The notes: generated by a model from the letters alone, not told the origin. Counted from the first letter of the stretch, positions 1 through 9,465 are shown. The stretch: 64,000 bases of DNA from Aquabacterium olei (GCF_003100395.1 NZ_CP029210.1:186001-250000); one strand, 5' to 3'. A program made the numbers and translations.

Positions 1-1218
1 ATCACGCTGCCCTACCTGCCCTGGCCCATCACCAGCGGCGGCAAGGCCCGGCAGTTTCACCTGATCCGCGAGCTCGCGTCCCGGGGCCACAAGCTGACCC
101 TGCTGGTGCAATCCAAGACCGAAGCCGATGCCGCCACCGAGGCCGCACTGGGGCCGCTGGTCGAGCGTCTGGTGGTGCTCCCGCGCCGCTCACTGCGGCA
201 TCCCCGCACGCTGTGGCACGCCGCGGTGTCGCCCCTGCCCCTCCTCACCACGGTCAACGGCTTTGCGCCCGAACTCACGCGCCGTTTCGTCAGCCTGCTG
301 GATGAAGGCGGGTGGGATGTCGTTCAGATCGAGCACAGCTATGGCTTCGAGCCCTTCGAGACCGAACTTGCCCGACGTGCCCAGCCCTTCGTGCTGACCG
401 AGCACAACGTCGAATCCGAGCTGGGCGCGGCGACCTACGGCAAATGGCCCGCCGCACTGCGCCTGCTCGCGCGATACGACCAGGCCCGGGCCCGACGCTG
501 GGAGCGCCACGTGCTGTCGCGGGCCGAGGCCATCGTCGCCGTCACCGAGTCCGACGCGCGCACGCTGACGGCCATCGGCGGGCGCCCGGCCCACGTCGTG
601 CCCAACGGGGTGGACACCCGCGCCTTCGCCGACGTCTGGCCGAATGTGCACAGCCGCCACGTGCTCTTTCTGGGCAACTACGAGTACGCGCCGAACATCG
701 ATGCCGTCGAGTGGGCGCTCACCCACATCTGGCCCCGTGTCTGGCAGCGCATGCCCGAGGCGCACTTCACGGTGTGCGGACATGGCCTGCCCGCAGGCTG
801 GCGCAGCCGCTTCCCCGATCCCCGCGTGCACTTTCATGGCTATGTGGCGCGCCTGGCCGACGTGCAGTCGGCGTCGGCGGCGTTCCTGGCGCCACTGCGG
901 TTCGGCGGCGGATCCAAGCTGAAGGTGCTCGAGGCGATGGCCGCCGGGCTGCCGCTCGTCAGCACGCGCGAAGGACTCTCCGGGCTGGGCGCCAGCGACG
1001 GCGTGCACGCCCAGGTCGGCGACACCGCCGACGCGCTGGCCGACGCCCTGGTGCGCACGCTGAGCGACCCGGCTGCGGCACGTGCCATGGGCGAGTCGGC
1101 CCGCGCACACGTGCGCGAGCACTTCGACTGGTCCCAGGCCGCCACCCGGCTCGAGGCCGTCTACGCCCGCCTGTCCCCTGCCGGCGCCATGCCGGTCGTC
1201 CGCCCATGTCCGGCGTGA
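1..1218 (+). CDS. GT4-family glycosyltransferase, 5' end cut by window
   Basis: The reading frame is open from base 1, so the start codon lies outside; 405 residues are visible. It begins with the N-terminal beta-strand and loop of a GT-B fold (LPYLPWPITSGGKARQF), as in GT4 enzymes that transfer a sugar from a nucleotide donor onto a growing glycan on the cytoplasmic face of the membrane. The C-terminal half has the donor-site region GGGSKLKVLEAMAAGLPLVS (roughly visible residues 301-320) with the conserved Glu and Gly. The next gene starts inside its last codons (13-base overlap), so it is operonic with polysaccharide genes. The donor and acceptor sugars cannot be told from sequence. Confidence 0.88.
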   Translation: MTLPYLPWPITSGGKARQFHLIRELASRGHKLTLLVQSKTEADAATEAALGPLVERLVVLPRRSLRHPRTLWHAAVSPLPLLTTVNGFAPELTRRFVSLLDEGGWDVVQIEHSYGFEPFETELARRAQPFVLTEHNVESELGAATYGKWPAALRLLARYDQARARRWERHVLSRAEAIVAVTESDARTLTAIGGRPAHVVPNGVDTRAFADVWPNVHSRHVLFLGNYEYAPNIDAVEWALTHIWPRVWQRMPEAHFTVCGHGLPAGWRSRFPDPRVHFHGYVARLADVQSASAAFLAPLRFGGGSKLKVLEAMAAGLPLVSTREGLSGLGASDGVHAQVGDTADALADALVRTLSDPAAARAMGESARAHVREHFDWSQAATRLEAVYARLSPAGAMPVVRPCPA

Positions 1219-2627
1219 GCGCCGGCGCGCCCGCCTTCGGTGTGGCCATGGCCGCCGTGCTGGCCACCGCGGCGGCGGCCGGCATGACGCTGGTGCACCC
1301 GGTGCTCGGTTCCGCGCTGGCCGTCGCCGTGGCGGCGGCGGTCTTCATCGTCACGCGTCCCCTGCGCGGGCTCCTGCTGTTCTGCATGCTGGCGCCCGCG
1401 CTGCCCTGGATGAAGATCGGCGCACCCCTGCCGGTGCCCGAGGCCCTGCTCGGCCTCACCTGGGTCGGTGTCTTCGTGCAATGGCTTGCCGGCCGTCTGC
1501 CCGCCTGGCCCGACGGCCCGACGGAACGCGCCATGCGGCGTTTCATGCTCTGGAGCATCGTGCCCCTGGTCGCGGGCCAGTTCATGCCTCAGGGCGACGG
1601 CAATGGCCCGGTCAACTGGGTTCGCTGGCTGCTCAACCTGTCTCCCGTGTTCCTCGTGCCGCTGCTGGTGCGCGACACCCGCACCCGCGATCGCCTGATG
1701 CTGTGCCTGTTGCTCGGGTTCGCCGTGCTTCTGCTGATCTCCCTCGGCTTCTTTGTCCGTGGTCGCGACGCCCGCCTGATGATTCCCTTCCTGGCGGCCT
1801 TGCATTACGCCCACCCGGAGGTCATCCAGGACATCTTCTCGGCCGACTACACCCGCATGGCGTCGCCCTGGGTGCACCCCAACTCGACCGGGGGCGCGCT
1901 GCTGCTTGCCGCCCCGCTGGGCCTGTTCTACGCGGGCATGCACCGAGGCTGGCGACGCGCGCTCGGGGCCTTCGTGTTCGTCGGCAGCGCGGCGGGCATC
2001 GTCTTCTGCGGCTCGCGCGGGGCGTTGCTCTGCCTGGGCCTGTTCGTGGTGTGGCTGGCATGGCGCCGCACGCCGTACGCCGGCCGCGGCCTGGTGCTGG
2101 CCACCCTGCTGGCCGTCGCCTTCCTGGCGGTCTACCCGCCTGCGCAGCAGCGTTTCGCCTCGCTGTTTTCCGGCAAGGACGTCAGCACCGGCGTGCGTTT
2201 CGACGAGTACGCCCATTTCCCCCAGAACGCGCTGCGCTACCCGCTGGGTCTGGGCTTCAAGGCCGAGACGCCGGCCAGCTCCCCGGAGACCGGGGTCTAC
2301 GGCATCTCCAACCTCTGGCTCAACCACTGGTTCAAGCTCGGCCTGCCCGGCATGCTGCTGTTCATCGCCGTCACGTTGGCCTGGTGGCGCGAAGTCCGGC
2401 TGGCCGGGCGATTCACGCGCATCGGCCCGGACAACGCCATGCGCATCGCCACCACCGGCACGGTGCTCGCCGCGCTGGCCACCGGCTTCATCGACCACTA
2501 CTTCAGCTTCACCCAGGTCCTGATCGCGCTGTTCTGGCTGATCCTGGCCATGGGGCTCGTCGAGGCCCGCACGCGCCCGGCTGAAGCCGCCTCTCTTCCC
2601 GTGTCCTTCCGCGTGTCCCGCCCATGA
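1206..2627 (+). CDS. O-antigen ligase/polymerase-like membrane protein
   Basis: A 473-residue, strongly hydrophobic protein with about ten to twelve predicted membrane segments. A large periplasmic loop in the second half contains WVHPNSTGG, and CGSRGALL follows; this arrangement is typical of the Wzy/WaaL (O-antigen ligase) superfamily, which polymerises or transfers lipid-linked glycans in the periplasm. I chose ATG 1206, which overlaps the glycosyltransferase end by 13 bases, because the frame upstream is only the shadow of that gene. Its stop overlaps the next ATG (ATGA). The context suggests export of a surface polysaccharide. Whether it polymerises or ligates is undecided. Confidence 0.82.
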   Translation: MSGVSAGAPAFGVAMAAVLATAAAAGMTLVHPVLGSALAVAVAAAVFIVTRPLRGLLLFCMLAPALPWMKIGAPLPVPEALLGLTWVGVFVQWLAGRLPAWPDGPTERAMRRFMLWSIVPLVAGQFMPQGDGNGPVNWVRWLLNLSPVFLVPLLVRDTRTRDRLMLCLLLGFAVLLLISLGFFVRGRDARLMIPFLAALHYAHPEVIQDIFSADYTRMASPWVHPNSTGGALLLAAPLGLFYAGMHRGWRRALGAFVFVGSAAGIVFCGSRGALLCLGLFVVWLAWRRTPYAGRGLVLATLLAVAFLAVYPPAQQRFASLFSGKDVSTGVRFDEYAHFPQNALRYPLGLGFKAETPASSPETGVYGISNLWLNHWFKLGLPGMLLFIAVTLAWWREVRLAGRFTRIGPDNAMRIATTGTVLAALATGFIDHYFSFTQVLIALFWLILAMGLVEARTRPAEAASLPVSFRVSRP

Positions 2628-3451
2628 AACACCGCATCCTGCACAGCCACAACGTGCGCGCCCGCCTGCCCGAGTACGCCGCCCGCCTCGGCGTCGACGC
2701 AGCCGCCCTCGAGGCCGGCTACGACTGGGGCCTGCAGCACAACCTGTTCTTCGAGTCCCAGGGGCGTGGACCGGACGACACCGTCGTGCACATCTGCGTG
2801 ATGGACGTGCGTCGCAGCATCCTCGACCCGATGGCGCGCCTGCTTTTCGTCACGCTGTTCGACGAACTGCCCGGCCGCAAGCTGCCGCATTACGGCAAGA
2901 ACTGGGCGACGCTGGTCGACCGCCTGCGCCGCATGTGGGAGCAGGTCTACAACATCCTCATCAACAAGATCCCCAGTCACACGGTGCGGCTGGCCTGGCT
3001 GCGTCTGGGCGGCGCCCGGATCGGCAAGGGCTCGACCATCTGGCGCAACACCGAGGTGCTCGGCATCGAAAGCCTCACCATCGGCGACGACACCTGCATC
3101 GGCTGGCATTGCCAGATCGACGCGCGCTCGGGTCTCGTCATCGGCCACCACGTCACCGTCGCCTCGCACGTGCTGATCGTGGCGGGCGGACATGACCTCG
3201 AAGCGCCGGAGTTCTGGTCCGTGTCCGCGCCCGTGCGCATCGACGACTGGGCTTGGATCACCTCCCGCGCCATGATCCTGCCCGGCGCCCACATCGGCGA
3301 AGGCGCCGTCGTTTCGGCCAACACCACCGTCGGCAAGAAGGTCGAGCCCTACGCCATCGTCGCCGGCCAGGGCGGCAAGACCGTGGGCCACCGCGCGCGC
3401 GGTCTCAACTACAAGGTGGGCGGCAAGGGCCTGTTCACCCTGCTGCACTGA
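2624..3451 (+). CDS. Left-handed beta-helix (hexapeptide) acyltransferase
   Basis: 275 residues. From about residue 125 to 245 there are repeated hexapeptide turns (for example IGKGSTI, IGDDTCI, IGEGAVV) that form the left-handed beta-helix of serine O-acetyltransferase and WcaF-like enzymes. These use acetyl- or acyl-CoA to modify sugars. His residues in GHHVTVASH and GGHDLEAP fit the catalytic region. The N-terminal 100 residues are not part of the helix and have no family I recognise. Translationally coupled to the preceding ligase-like gene (ATGA overlap), so it probably decorates the same polysaccharide. The acyl group and acceptor are unknown. Confidence 0.82.
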   Translation: MKHRILHSHNVRARLPEYAARLGVDAAALEAGYDWGLQHNLFFESQGRGPDDTVVHICVMDVRRSILDPMARLLFVTLFDELPGRKLPHYGKNWATLVDRLRRMWEQVYNILINKIPSHTVRLAWLRLGGARIGKGSTIWRNTEVLGIESLTIGDDTCIGWHCQIDARSGLVIGHHVTVASHVLIVAGGHDLEAPEFWSVSAPVRIDDWAWITSRAMILPGAHIGEGAVVSANTTVGKKVEPYAIVAGQGGKTVGHRARGLNYKVGGKGLFTLLH

Positions 3452-3466
3452 CACCGGGCGATCGCG

Positions 3467-4885
3467 ATGCTGGGTGCCGCCGGACTTCTCACCGCCGTGA
3501 CCTTGCTGGGCCTCGTGGCCGGGCTGGCGCGCGAGTGGCTGCTTGTGGATGCCTGGGGCGCAGGCGCCCGAACCGATGGCTTCCTCGTGGCGCTGTTCCT
3601 GCCCGAGGCCGTGCGCACCATGCTGGCGGGCGGCGTCCTGTCCTCGGCCGCGCTGGCGCTGTGGCAGGCCCGTACCGCCCCCCAACGGCCGGGCTGGCTG
3701 GGCGCGACCACGCTGGGCCTCGGTGGCCTCGGGGTGGGGCTCGCCACGGCGTGCACGGTGGGCGCAGGCCCGCTGACCCACCTCGTCGGCCCCGGCCTGC
3801 CCGATGCAGACCGGGCCACCGTCGCCCAGGCCCTGTCCCTGCTCGCCTGGGGCCTGCCCGCCCTGGTGCTCCAGGCGCTGTGGTCGGTGCCCTTGCAGGC
3901 GGCAGGGCGCTTCCTGCTGGCCGGGGTGGGCTCGCTCGTCTACAACCTGCCTGCCGTGCTCTGGATGGCCTGGCGCCGCGACCAGGCCACCGAGTCCGAG
4001 CTGGCCCTGGCTTTCGTCGTCGGTGCGTGGGCGTCCGCGCTGCTGCTGTTGCCGGCCATGTTGCGCACCGGCCTGCAACCTGGCGTGCTGCGTTGGGATG
4101 CCGGTGTGCTGCGCGAACTGGGCCACCGCGTCGGGCCGTTGCTGGGCGGCGCGTTGGGGGGGCAGGGCCTGATGCTGCTGGAGCGCATGGTGGCCTCCTG
4201 GCTGGGTGAGGGGGCGGTGACGCTGCTGAACCTCGCACGCAAGCTGGCCAACCTGCCGCTGGTCGCGCTCATGTCGGTCAACCAGGTGCTGCTCGGCCTG
4301 ATGAGCCGGCAGGCCGGCACCGATCGGCTGCGACTGCTGCGCCAGGGGCTCGCCCTCAACACCCTGATCAGCACGCCCGCGGCGGTCGGTCTCCTGCTTT
4401 CTGCCCAGGCCATCGTTGCCCTGCTGTTCCCGCGCGTGCAGGGCACGGCACTGCTGGCGCCGCTGCTTGGGTGGTATGCCGTGGCGCTGGTGCTGGCCGG
4501 CTGGACCACGCTGCTGGCCCGCTACAACCACGCCGCGGGTGACACCCGCCTGCCCTTTGTGTGCGAAACCGCGGCCAACCTGGCGCAGGCCATCGCCTTG
4601 CCCCTGCTCGGCTGGTTCGCCGGTGCACAGGGCATCGCCGCCGCAGTCCTGCTGGGCGTGCTGGTCAACGGCGGGTTGCTGCTGCACTTCAATCGGCTGT
4701 GGCACCACCTGCATCTGTCCCGGCTGGCACTGGCTGGTGGGCTGCCCCTGCTGCTCGGCGCCGCCGTGCTGCCCTGGTGGCCACCGCTACCCGGCTGGCG
4801 ACTCGCCGCCTCCACCGTAGCAGGCCTGGCGTGCCTGCTCCTGCTGGCCGCGTGGTTGCGCCCGTGGCGTGCCGCGCCGGGCTGA
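3467..4885 (+). CDS. MurJ/MviN-family lipid-linked glycan flippase
   Basis: 472 residues, about twelve to fourteen membrane helices. The N-terminal region with LVAGLAREWLLVDAWGAGARTD is the MurJ-type first helix pair: the conserved Arg-Glu is followed by G.G..TDAF-like residues. It is a little shorter than housekeeping MurJ (about 510 residues), and it sits at the end of an exopolysaccharide cluster. I therefore infer a dedicated flippase for a lipid-linked repeat unit rather than the peptidoglycan MurJ. It starts 15 bases after the acyltransferase stop with a weak ribosome-binding site. A hairpin terminator follows at 5005-5025. Confidence 0.78.
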   Translation: MLGAAGLLTAVTLLGLVAGLAREWLLVDAWGAGARTDGFLVALFLPEAVRTMLAGGVLSSAALALWQARTAPQRPGWLGATTLGLGGLGVGLATACTVGAGPLTHLVGPGLPDADRATVAQALSLLAWGLPALVLQALWSVPLQAAGRFLLAGVGSLVYNLPAVLWMAWRRDQATESELALAFVVGAWASALLLLPAMLRTGLQPGVLRWDAGVLRELGHRVGPLLGGALGGQGLMLLERMVASWLGEGAVTLLNLARKLANLPLVALMSVNQVLLGLMSRQAGTDRLRLLRQGLALNTLISTPAAVGLLLSAQAIVALLFPRVQGTALLAPLLGWYAVALVLAGWTTLLARYNHAAGDTRLPFVCETAANLAQAIALPLLGWFAGAQGIAAAVLLGVLVNGGLLLHFNRLWHHLHLSRLALAGGLPLLLGAAVLPWWPPLPGWRLAASTVAGLACLLLLAAWLRPWRAAPG

Positions 4886-5004
4886 AGCGGCCCGTGCAGG
4901 GTGCGGCTGTCGGTCGGCATCGCGTTCACGCTCGCCCGCCCATGGCACTTGCCGTTCCCGAGGCGCGGCTCCGTGCCCCCGCAGGCAGGCTGTCGCATCG
5001 CGCT

Positions 5005-5025
5005 GACAGGCCCGCCTGTCTTTTT
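5005..5025 (+). terminator. Rho-independent terminator after the polysaccharide cluster
   Basis: Six-base-pair stem gacagg/cctgtc with a cccg loop, followed directly by five T. It separates the polysaccharide operon from the tRNA-tuf operon. Confidence 0.7.
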
Positions 5026-5047
5026 GCTGCAACGCCCGCCGCCCCAC

Positions 5048-5077
5048 TTGAATCGGCTTGCGCAACGGTGTTATAGT
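5048..5077 (+). promoter_or_regulatory. Sigma70-type promoter of the tRNA-tuf operon
   Basis: TTGAAT (5048-5053) and TATAGT (5072-5077) separated by 18 bases. This places the transcript start about 8 bases before tRNA-Tyr, as expected for a stable-RNA promoter. Confidence 0.65.
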
Positions 5078-5091
5078 TGCGGTCTTGCCTT

Positions 5092-5177
5092 GGAGGGGTG
5101 CCCGAGTGGCTAAAGGGGGCAGACTGTAAATCTGTTGGCTTACGCCTACGCTGGTTCGAATCCAGCCTCCTCCACCA
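5092..5177 (+). tRNA. tRNA-Tyr (GTA)
   Basis: 86-base class II tRNA with a long variable arm. The anticodon GTA is at 5126-5128, the T-loop is GGTTCGAATCC, and the acceptor pairs GGAGGGG with CTCCTCC (one G.U). The CCA end is encoded. It is the first gene of a tRNA-Tyr/Gly/Thr-tuf cluster, like tyrU-glyT-thrT-tufB in enterobacteria. Confidence 0.96.
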
Positions 5178-5216
5178 GGCAAACCTATTTGCTGAACGCT
5201 CCAGAGCGGCTCCCGG

Positions 5217-5290
5217 GCGGGAGTAGTTCAATGGTAGAACCTTAGCCTTCCAAGCTAATGACGCGGGTTCGATTCCCGTCTCCCGCTCCA
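5217..5290 (+). tRNA. tRNA-Gly (TCC)
   Basis: 74 bases with perfect acceptor pairing GCGGGAG/CTCCCGC. The anticodon stem is TTAGC/GCTAA with anticodon TCC at 5249-5251. The T-arm is GGGTTCGATTCCC and the CCA is encoded. Confidence 0.96.
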
Positions 5291-5408
5291 AGGCCACGGT
5301 TCTGTCACACAAGGCGTGGTAAAGTCGCGGTCTTCGCTGAAGGCGAAGGTTGCAAGTGTCAAACGTCGGCACTGGTTTGGGTTGACTGCAGTCCAGACCT
5401 GTGTCGAT

Positions 5409-5483
<75 letters not shown>

Positions 5484-5537
5484 CACCACCTTCCCTTCTT
5501 CATTCGCCTCACTTCAGGATCGCTAGGAGCGAGAATC

Positions 5538-6728
5538 ATGGCAAAGGAAAAGTTCGAACGGACCAAGCCGCACGTGAACGTGGGCACCATTGGTCACGTT
5601 GACCACGGCAAGACCACGCTGACGGCTGCCATCACGACCGTTCTGTCGAAGAAGTTCGGCGGTCAGGCCAAGGCCTATGACCAGATCGACGCCGCTCCGG
5701 AAGAAAAGGCACGTGGCATCACGATCAACACCGCGCACGTCGAGTACGAAACGGCCAACCGCCACTACGCTCACGTGGACTGCCCGGGTCACGCCGACTA
5801 CGTGAAGAACATGATCACGGGTGCCGCCCAGATGGACGGCGCGATCCTGGTGTGCTCGGCCGCTGACGGCCCGATGCCCCAGACCCGTGAACACATCCTG
5901 CTGTCGCGCCAGGTGGGCGTGCCCTACATCATCGTCTTCCTGAACAAGGCTGACATGGTGGACGACGCCGAACTGCTGGAGCTGGTCGAAATGGAAGTGC
6001 GCGAGCTGCTGTCCAAGTACGACTTCCCCGGCGACGACACCCCGATCATCAAGGGTTCGGCCAAGCTGGCCCTGGAAGGCGACACCGGCGAGCTGGGCGA
6101 GCAGGCCATCATGGCCCTGGCCGACGCGCTGGACAGCTACATCCCGACGCCTGAGCGCGCCGTGGACGGCACCTTCCTGATGCCTGTGGAAGACGTGTTC
6201 TCGATCTCGGGTCGCGGCACCGTGGTGACCGGCCGTATCGAGCGCGGCGTGGTCAAGGTCGGCGAAGAAATCGAAATCGTCGGCATCAAGGCCACCCAGA
6301 AGACCACCTGCACGGGCGTGGAAATGTTCCGCAAGCTGCTGGACCAGGGTCAGGCTGGCGACAACGTCGGCATCCTGCTGCGCGGCACCAAGCGTGAAGA
6401 CGTCGAGCGCGGCCAGGTGCTGTGCAAGCCGGGTTCGATCAAGCCCCACACCCACTTCACCGGTGAGGTGTACGTCCTGTCGAAGGACGAAGGCGGCCGT
6501 CACACCCCGTTCTTCAACAACTACCGTCCGCAGTTCTACTTCCGCACGACCGACGTCACCGGCTCCATCGAGCTGCCGGCCGACAAGGAAATGGTCATGC
6601 CGGGTGACAACGTGTCGATCACCGTCAAGCTGATCGCCCCGATCGCCATGGAAGAAGGTCTGCGCTTCGCCATCCGTGAAGGCGGTCGTACCGTCGGCGC
6701 CGGCGTGGTTGCCAAGATCATCGAGTAA
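5538..6728 (+). CDS. tuf: Elongation factor Tu, first copy
   Basis: 396 residues, the usual length. EF-Tu delivers aminoacyl-tRNA to the ribosome with GTP. The GTPase motifs are GHVDHGKTT (about residues 18-26), DCPGH and NKAD, followed by beta-barrel domains 2 and 3. ATG 5538 follows the Shine-Dalgarno GGAGCGAG. It lies between tRNA-Thr and tRNA-Trp, the tufB position. A second copy at 29456-30646 encodes the same protein. I find only two base differences, both synonymous (5804 and 5924 against 29722 and 29842), which suggests gene conversion keeps them alike. Confidence 0.98.
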   Translation: MAKEKFERTKPHVNVGTIGHVDHGKTTLTAAITTVLSKKFGGQAKAYDQIDAAPEEKARGITINTAHVEYETANRHYAHVDCPGHADYVKNMITGAAQMDGAILVCSAADGPMPQTREHILLSRQVGVPYIIVFLNKADMVDDAELLELVEMEVRELLSKYDFPGDDTPIIKGSAKLALEGDTGELGEQAIMALADALDSYIPTPERAVDGTFLMPVEDVFSISGRGTVVTGRIERGVVKVGEEIEIVGIKATQKTTCTGVEMFRKLLDQGQAGDNVGILLRGTKREDVERGQVLCKPGSIKPHTHFTGEVYVLSKDEGGRHTPFFNNYRPQFYFRTTDVTGSIELPADKEMVMPGDNVSITVKLIAPIAMEEGLRFAIREGGRTVGAGVVAKIIE

Positions 6729-6757
6729 ATCCGGTTTCTGTTCAGTTTGTGGCCGAT

Positions 6758-6833
6758 AGGGGTATAGCTCAATTGGCAGAGCGTCGGTCTCCAAAACCGA
6801 AGGTTGGGGGTTCGATTCCCTCTGCCCCTGCCA
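6758..6833 (+). tRNA. tRNA-Trp (CCA)
   Basis: 76 bases, acceptor AGGGGTA/TGCCCCT, anticodon CCA at 6791-6793, T-arm GGGGGTTCGATTCCCTC and encoded CCA end. It lies between tuf and secE, a position seen in many proteobacteria. Confidence 0.95.
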
Positions 6834-6918
6834 CCCGCTGAACACAAAACCGCCGCTGTCTCACAGCAGCCCGCAGGCCCACCGGTTTGCGGGCTTTGCT
6901 GCCTCAATCACCACCTTC

Positions 6919-7302
6919 ATGTCTACTTCGTCCGTCGAAACCGTCACGACCAGCGCCGACAAGGCCAAGCTGGCCGCATCCGGCCTGCTGGTGGTGGCTG
7001 GCGTGGTCGCGTTCTACCTGTTGAGCCAGCAGAGCCTGTGGCTGCGTGTGATCGCGCTGCTGGTGCTGGTCGCGTCGGCCGTGGGGGTGTTCTTCACCTC
7101 GGCGCCCGGCAAGGAGCTGATCGCCTTCGGCCAGGATGCGCTGAAGGAGCTCCGCAAGGTCGTGTGGCCCACCCGCCCGGAAGCCACGCAGATGACGCTG
7201 TACGTGTTTGCCTTCGTGGTGATCATGGCGCTGTTCCTCTGGTTGACCGACAAGTCGCTGGAGTGGGTGATCTACAGCCTGATCCTCGGCTGGAAGCAGT
7301 GA
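6919..7302 (+). CDS. secE: Preprotein translocase subunit SecE
   Basis: 127 residues with three membrane helices, like the enterobacterial form. SecE clamps SecY in the SecYEG channel. The conserved cytosolic amphipathic segment and hinge are seen as [15 protein letters not shown] (residues about 76-90), followed by the essential third helix. Two N-terminal helices span about residues 18-52. ATG 6919 has no strong Shine-Dalgarno sequence. nusG follows 38 bases downstream, the classical secE-nusG pair. Confidence 0.95.
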   Translation: MSTSSVETVTTSADKAKLAASGLLVVAGVVAFYLLSQQSLWLRVIALLVLVASAVGVFFTSAPGKELIAFGQDALKELRKVVWPTRPEATQMTLYVFAFVVIMALFLWLTDKSLEWVIYSLILGWKQ

Positions 7303-7340
7303 CGGCAGTCCCTAACGATCCAACAAGCGAGGTTGACCCC

Positions 7341-7907
7341 ATGAGCGACGTTCAGACCACCCCCACCAACGCCGCACCGCTGCGCTGGTACGTGGTGCAC
7401 GCCTATTCCGGCATGGAAAAGGCCGTCGAGCGCAACCTGCGCGAGCGCATCGACCGCGCCGGCATGCAGGAGCAGTTCGGCCGCATTCTCGTGCCGACCG
7501 AAGAGGTCGTCGAAGTCAAGAACGGCAAGAAGTCCGTGACCGAGCGCCGTTTCTTCCCGGGCTACGTCCTGGTCGAAATGGTCATGAGCGACGACAGCTG
7601 GCACCTGGTGAAGAACACCTCGAAGGTGACAGGTTTCGTTGGCGGCGCCAAGAACCGCCCGGTGCCCATCTCGGAAGACGAGGTCATGAAGATCGTCAAC
7701 CAGATGCAGGAAGGCATCGAGAAGCCGCGTCCCAAGGTCGAATGGGAAGTGGGCGAAGTGGTGCGTGTCAAGGAAGGCCCGTTCACCGACTTCAACGGCT
7801 CCATCGAAGAGGTCAACTACGACAAGTCCAAGCTGCGCGTCTCGGTCACCATCTTCGGTCGTGCCACGCCGGTGGAGCTCGACTTCGGTCAGGTCGAAAA
7901 GATCTGA
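7341..7907 (+). CDS. nusG: Transcription termination/antitermination factor NusG
   Basis: 188 residues. The NGN domain (about residues 14-125, starting [19 protein letters not shown]) binds the RNA polymerase clamp. The C-terminal KOW domain (from [17 protein letters not shown] to the end) contacts Rho or ribosomal protein S10. Start ATG 7341 follows GCGAGG. It is the last gene of the tRNA-tuf-secE-nusG unit; a strong terminator stands at 7940-7964. Confidence 0.97.
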   Translation: MSDVQTTPTNAAPLRWYVVHAYSGMEKAVERNLRERIDRAGMQEQFGRILVPTEEVVEVKNGKKSVTERRFFPGYVLVEMVMSDDSWHLVKNTSKVTGFVGGAKNRPVPISEDEVMKIVNQMQEGIEKPRPKVEWEVGEVVRVKEGPFTDFNGSIEEVNYDKSKLRVSVTIFGRATPVELDFGQVEKI

Positions 7908-7939
7908 TCCGGGGTGCTCGCCTCCCGGCGAACCAGCGT

Positions 7940-7964
7940 AAGGCCCTTCGGGGCCTTTTTCTTT
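7940..7964 (+). terminator. Rho-independent terminator after nusG
   Basis: Seven-base-pair stem AAGGCCC/GGGCCTT closed by a TTCG tetraloop and followed by a T-rich tail. Confidence 0.85.
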
Positions 7965-7984
7965 GCCCGCGGGATGTCGAGGGC

Positions 7985-8014
7985 TTGCCAACGTGGCTCG
8001 ACTCGGCATAGAAT
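7985..8014 (+). promoter_or_regulatory. Sigma70-type promoter for rplK-rplA
   Basis: TTGCCA (7985-7990), 18-base spacer, TAGAAT (8009-8014). It lies in the 316-base gap between nusG and rplK, directly after the nusG terminator. It implies a 5' leader of about 200 bases. Confidence 0.65.
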
Positions 8015-8133
8015 CGCGGTCTTTCCCCTCGCAGCGGGGTGGCTGTGCTTTGCTCGCAAGAATCAAGGCGCCCCAGAACAACTGCCGTGACCAGTCGCCA
8101 ACGAGACGGCGACATGAGGAGCCCGGACGGGCA

Positions 8134-8178
8134 TCGACCCAGGCGCTAGCGCCAGCCGATGTCGAACCAGGCGCTAGC
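8134..8178 (+). repeat. Two 17-base direct repeats in the rplK leader
   Basis: tcgacccaggcgctagc (8134-8150) and tcgaaccaggcgctagc (8162-8178) differ at one base and are spaced 28 bases apart. The first copy extends into a perfect palindrome GGCGCTAGCGCC (8142-8153). They lie between the rplK promoter and the start codon, where L1 autoregulates this operon in other bacteria. A role is possible but not shown. Confidence 0.6.
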
Positions 8179-8223
8179 ACTCGACCCGAATGACAGGCCG
8201 TCAGCCGGGTTCTAGGAGAAAAC

Positions 8224-8655
8224 ATGGCCAAGAAGATTGTCGGCTTCATCAAGCTGCAAATCCCGGCTGGCAAGGCGAACCCGTCGCCGCCGGTCGGTCC
8301 CGCGCTGGGTCAGCGCGGCCTGAACATCATGGAGTTCTGCAAGGCGTTCAACGCCCAGACCCAGGGCGTCGAGCCCGGTCTGAAGCTGCCCGTGGTGATC
8401 ACCGCCTACGCAGACAAGTCCTTCACCTTCATCATCAAGACGCCGCCCGCAACGGTGCTGCTGAAGAAGGCTGCCAAGATCGAGAAGGGTTCGGCACGTC
8501 CCCAGTCTGACAAGGTCGGCAAGCTGACCCGCGCTCAGCTGGAAGAAATCGCCAAGACCAAGCAGAAGGACCTGACCGCCGCCGATCTGGACGCTGCTGT
8601 CCGCACGATCGCCGGTTCGGCTCGTTCGATGGGCATCATCGTGGAGGGCGTGTAA
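8224..8655 (+). CDS. rplK: 50S ribosomal protein L11
   Basis: 143 residues, family length. L11 forms the GTPase-associated centre with 23S rRNA and L10-L12. The N-terminal helix-strand region [20 protein letters not shown] and [19 protein letters not shown] are conserved. The C-terminal rRNA-binding domain ends [18 protein letters not shown] 8224 follows TAGGAG. Its stop overlaps the rplA start (TAATG), so L11 and L1 are translationally coupled. Confidence 0.98.
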   Translation: MAKKIVGFIKLQIPAGKANPSPPVGPALGQRGLNIMEFCKAFNAQTQGVEPGLKLPVVITAYADKSFTFIIKTPPATVLLKKAAKIEKGSARPQSDKVGKLTRAQLEEIAKTKQKDLTAADLDAAVRTIAGSARSMGIIVEGV

Positions 8656-9350
8656 TGGCCAAGCAAACCAAGCGTCAACAAGCCATGGGCCAGGTCGACA
8701 CGACCAAGCTGTACGCCCTGGAAGAAGCCCTGGCCCTGATCAAGGGTGCCGCCACCGCCAAGTTCGATGAGTCCATCGACGTGGCCGTGCAGCTGGGCGT
8801 GGATGCCAAGAAGTCGGACCAGGTGGTGCGTGGCGCCGTCGTGATGCCCAACGGCACCGGCAAGACCAAGCGCGTTGCCGTGTTCGCCCAGGGCGCCAAG
8901 GCTGAAGAAGCCAAGGCCGCTGGTGCCGACATCGTCGGCATGGAAGACCTGGCCGAGCAAGTCAAGGCTGGCAACATCAACTTCGACGTGGTCATCGCCT
9001 CGCCGGACACGATGCGCATCGTCGGTACCCTGGGTACGGTGCTGGGCCCCCGCGGCCTGATGCCGAACCCGAAGGTCGGCACCGTGACCCCGGACGTCGC
9101 CACCGCTGTCAAGAACGCCAAGGCTGGCCAGGTCCAGTTCCGCGTCGACAAGGGTGGCATCATCCACGGCACGATCGGCCGTCGCTCGTTCGACGACGCC
9201 AAGCTGAAGGGCAACCTGGCTGCGCTGCTCGAAGCGCTGACCAAGCTGAAGCCCGCTTCGTCGAAGGGTGTGTACCTGCGCAAGGTCGCCGTCTCGTCGA
9301 CCATGGGTGTGGGCGTGCGCGTCGACGTCAACAGCATCACCGCTGGCTGA
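8655..9350 (+). CDS. rplA: 50S ribosomal protein L1
   Basis: 231 residues. L1 forms the mobile stalk at the E site and is the usual translational repressor of the rplKA mRNA. The signature region spans roughly residues 118-140 ([20 protein letters not shown]). Start ATG 8655 shares its A with the rplK stop. No Rho-independent terminator is obvious before the rplJ leader, so some read-through into rplJL is likely. Confidence 0.98.
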   Translation: MAKQTKRQQAMGQVDTTKLYALEEALALIKGAATAKFDESIDVAVQLGVDAKKSDQVVRGAVVMPNGTGKTKRVAVFAQGAKAEEAKAAGADIVGMEDLAEQVKAGNINFDVVIASPDTMRIVGTLGTVLGPRGLMPNPKVGTVTPDVATAVKNAKAGQVQFRVDKGGIIHGTIGRRSFDDAKLKGNLAALLEALTKLKPASSKGVYLRKVAVSSTMGVGVRVDVNSITAG

Positions 9351-9440
9351 CCGTCGCAAGACACTGCAGGCCTGGCGCCCGGCGCCGGCCTGCCGATCCG
9401 CTCACGAGTCTGGTGAGCAAGGTCGTACCGAATTGGTGGG

Positions 9441-9460
9441 CTGCGGCGGCAACGCCGCAG
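9441..9460 (+). promoter_or_regulatory. Strong hairpin at the head of the rplJ leader
   Basis: ctgcggcg-gcaa-cgccgcag: eight base pairs and a GCAA tetraloop, six bases ahead of the L10-binding leader element. There is no T tract, so it is not a simple terminator; it may be an RNA-stabilising or folding element. Confidence 0.5.
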
Positions 9461-9465
9461 GCTAT

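Noticed and set aside
312..1205. Open frame upstream of ATG 1206 that would extend the O-antigen ligase-like protein to 771 residues
   Set aside because: This part is Arg/Ala-rich and out of frame with the glycosyltransferase that clearly occupies the region; the membrane protein begins at 1206.
5523..6845. Long minus-strand frames opposite both tuf genes, nearly identical to each other
   Set aside because: Their similarity only mirrors the near-identical tuf copies; nothing suggests translation.
8134..8178. CRISPR-like spaced repeats
   Set aside because: Only two copies with an 11-base spacer, no cas genes in the window; better seen as leader structure.
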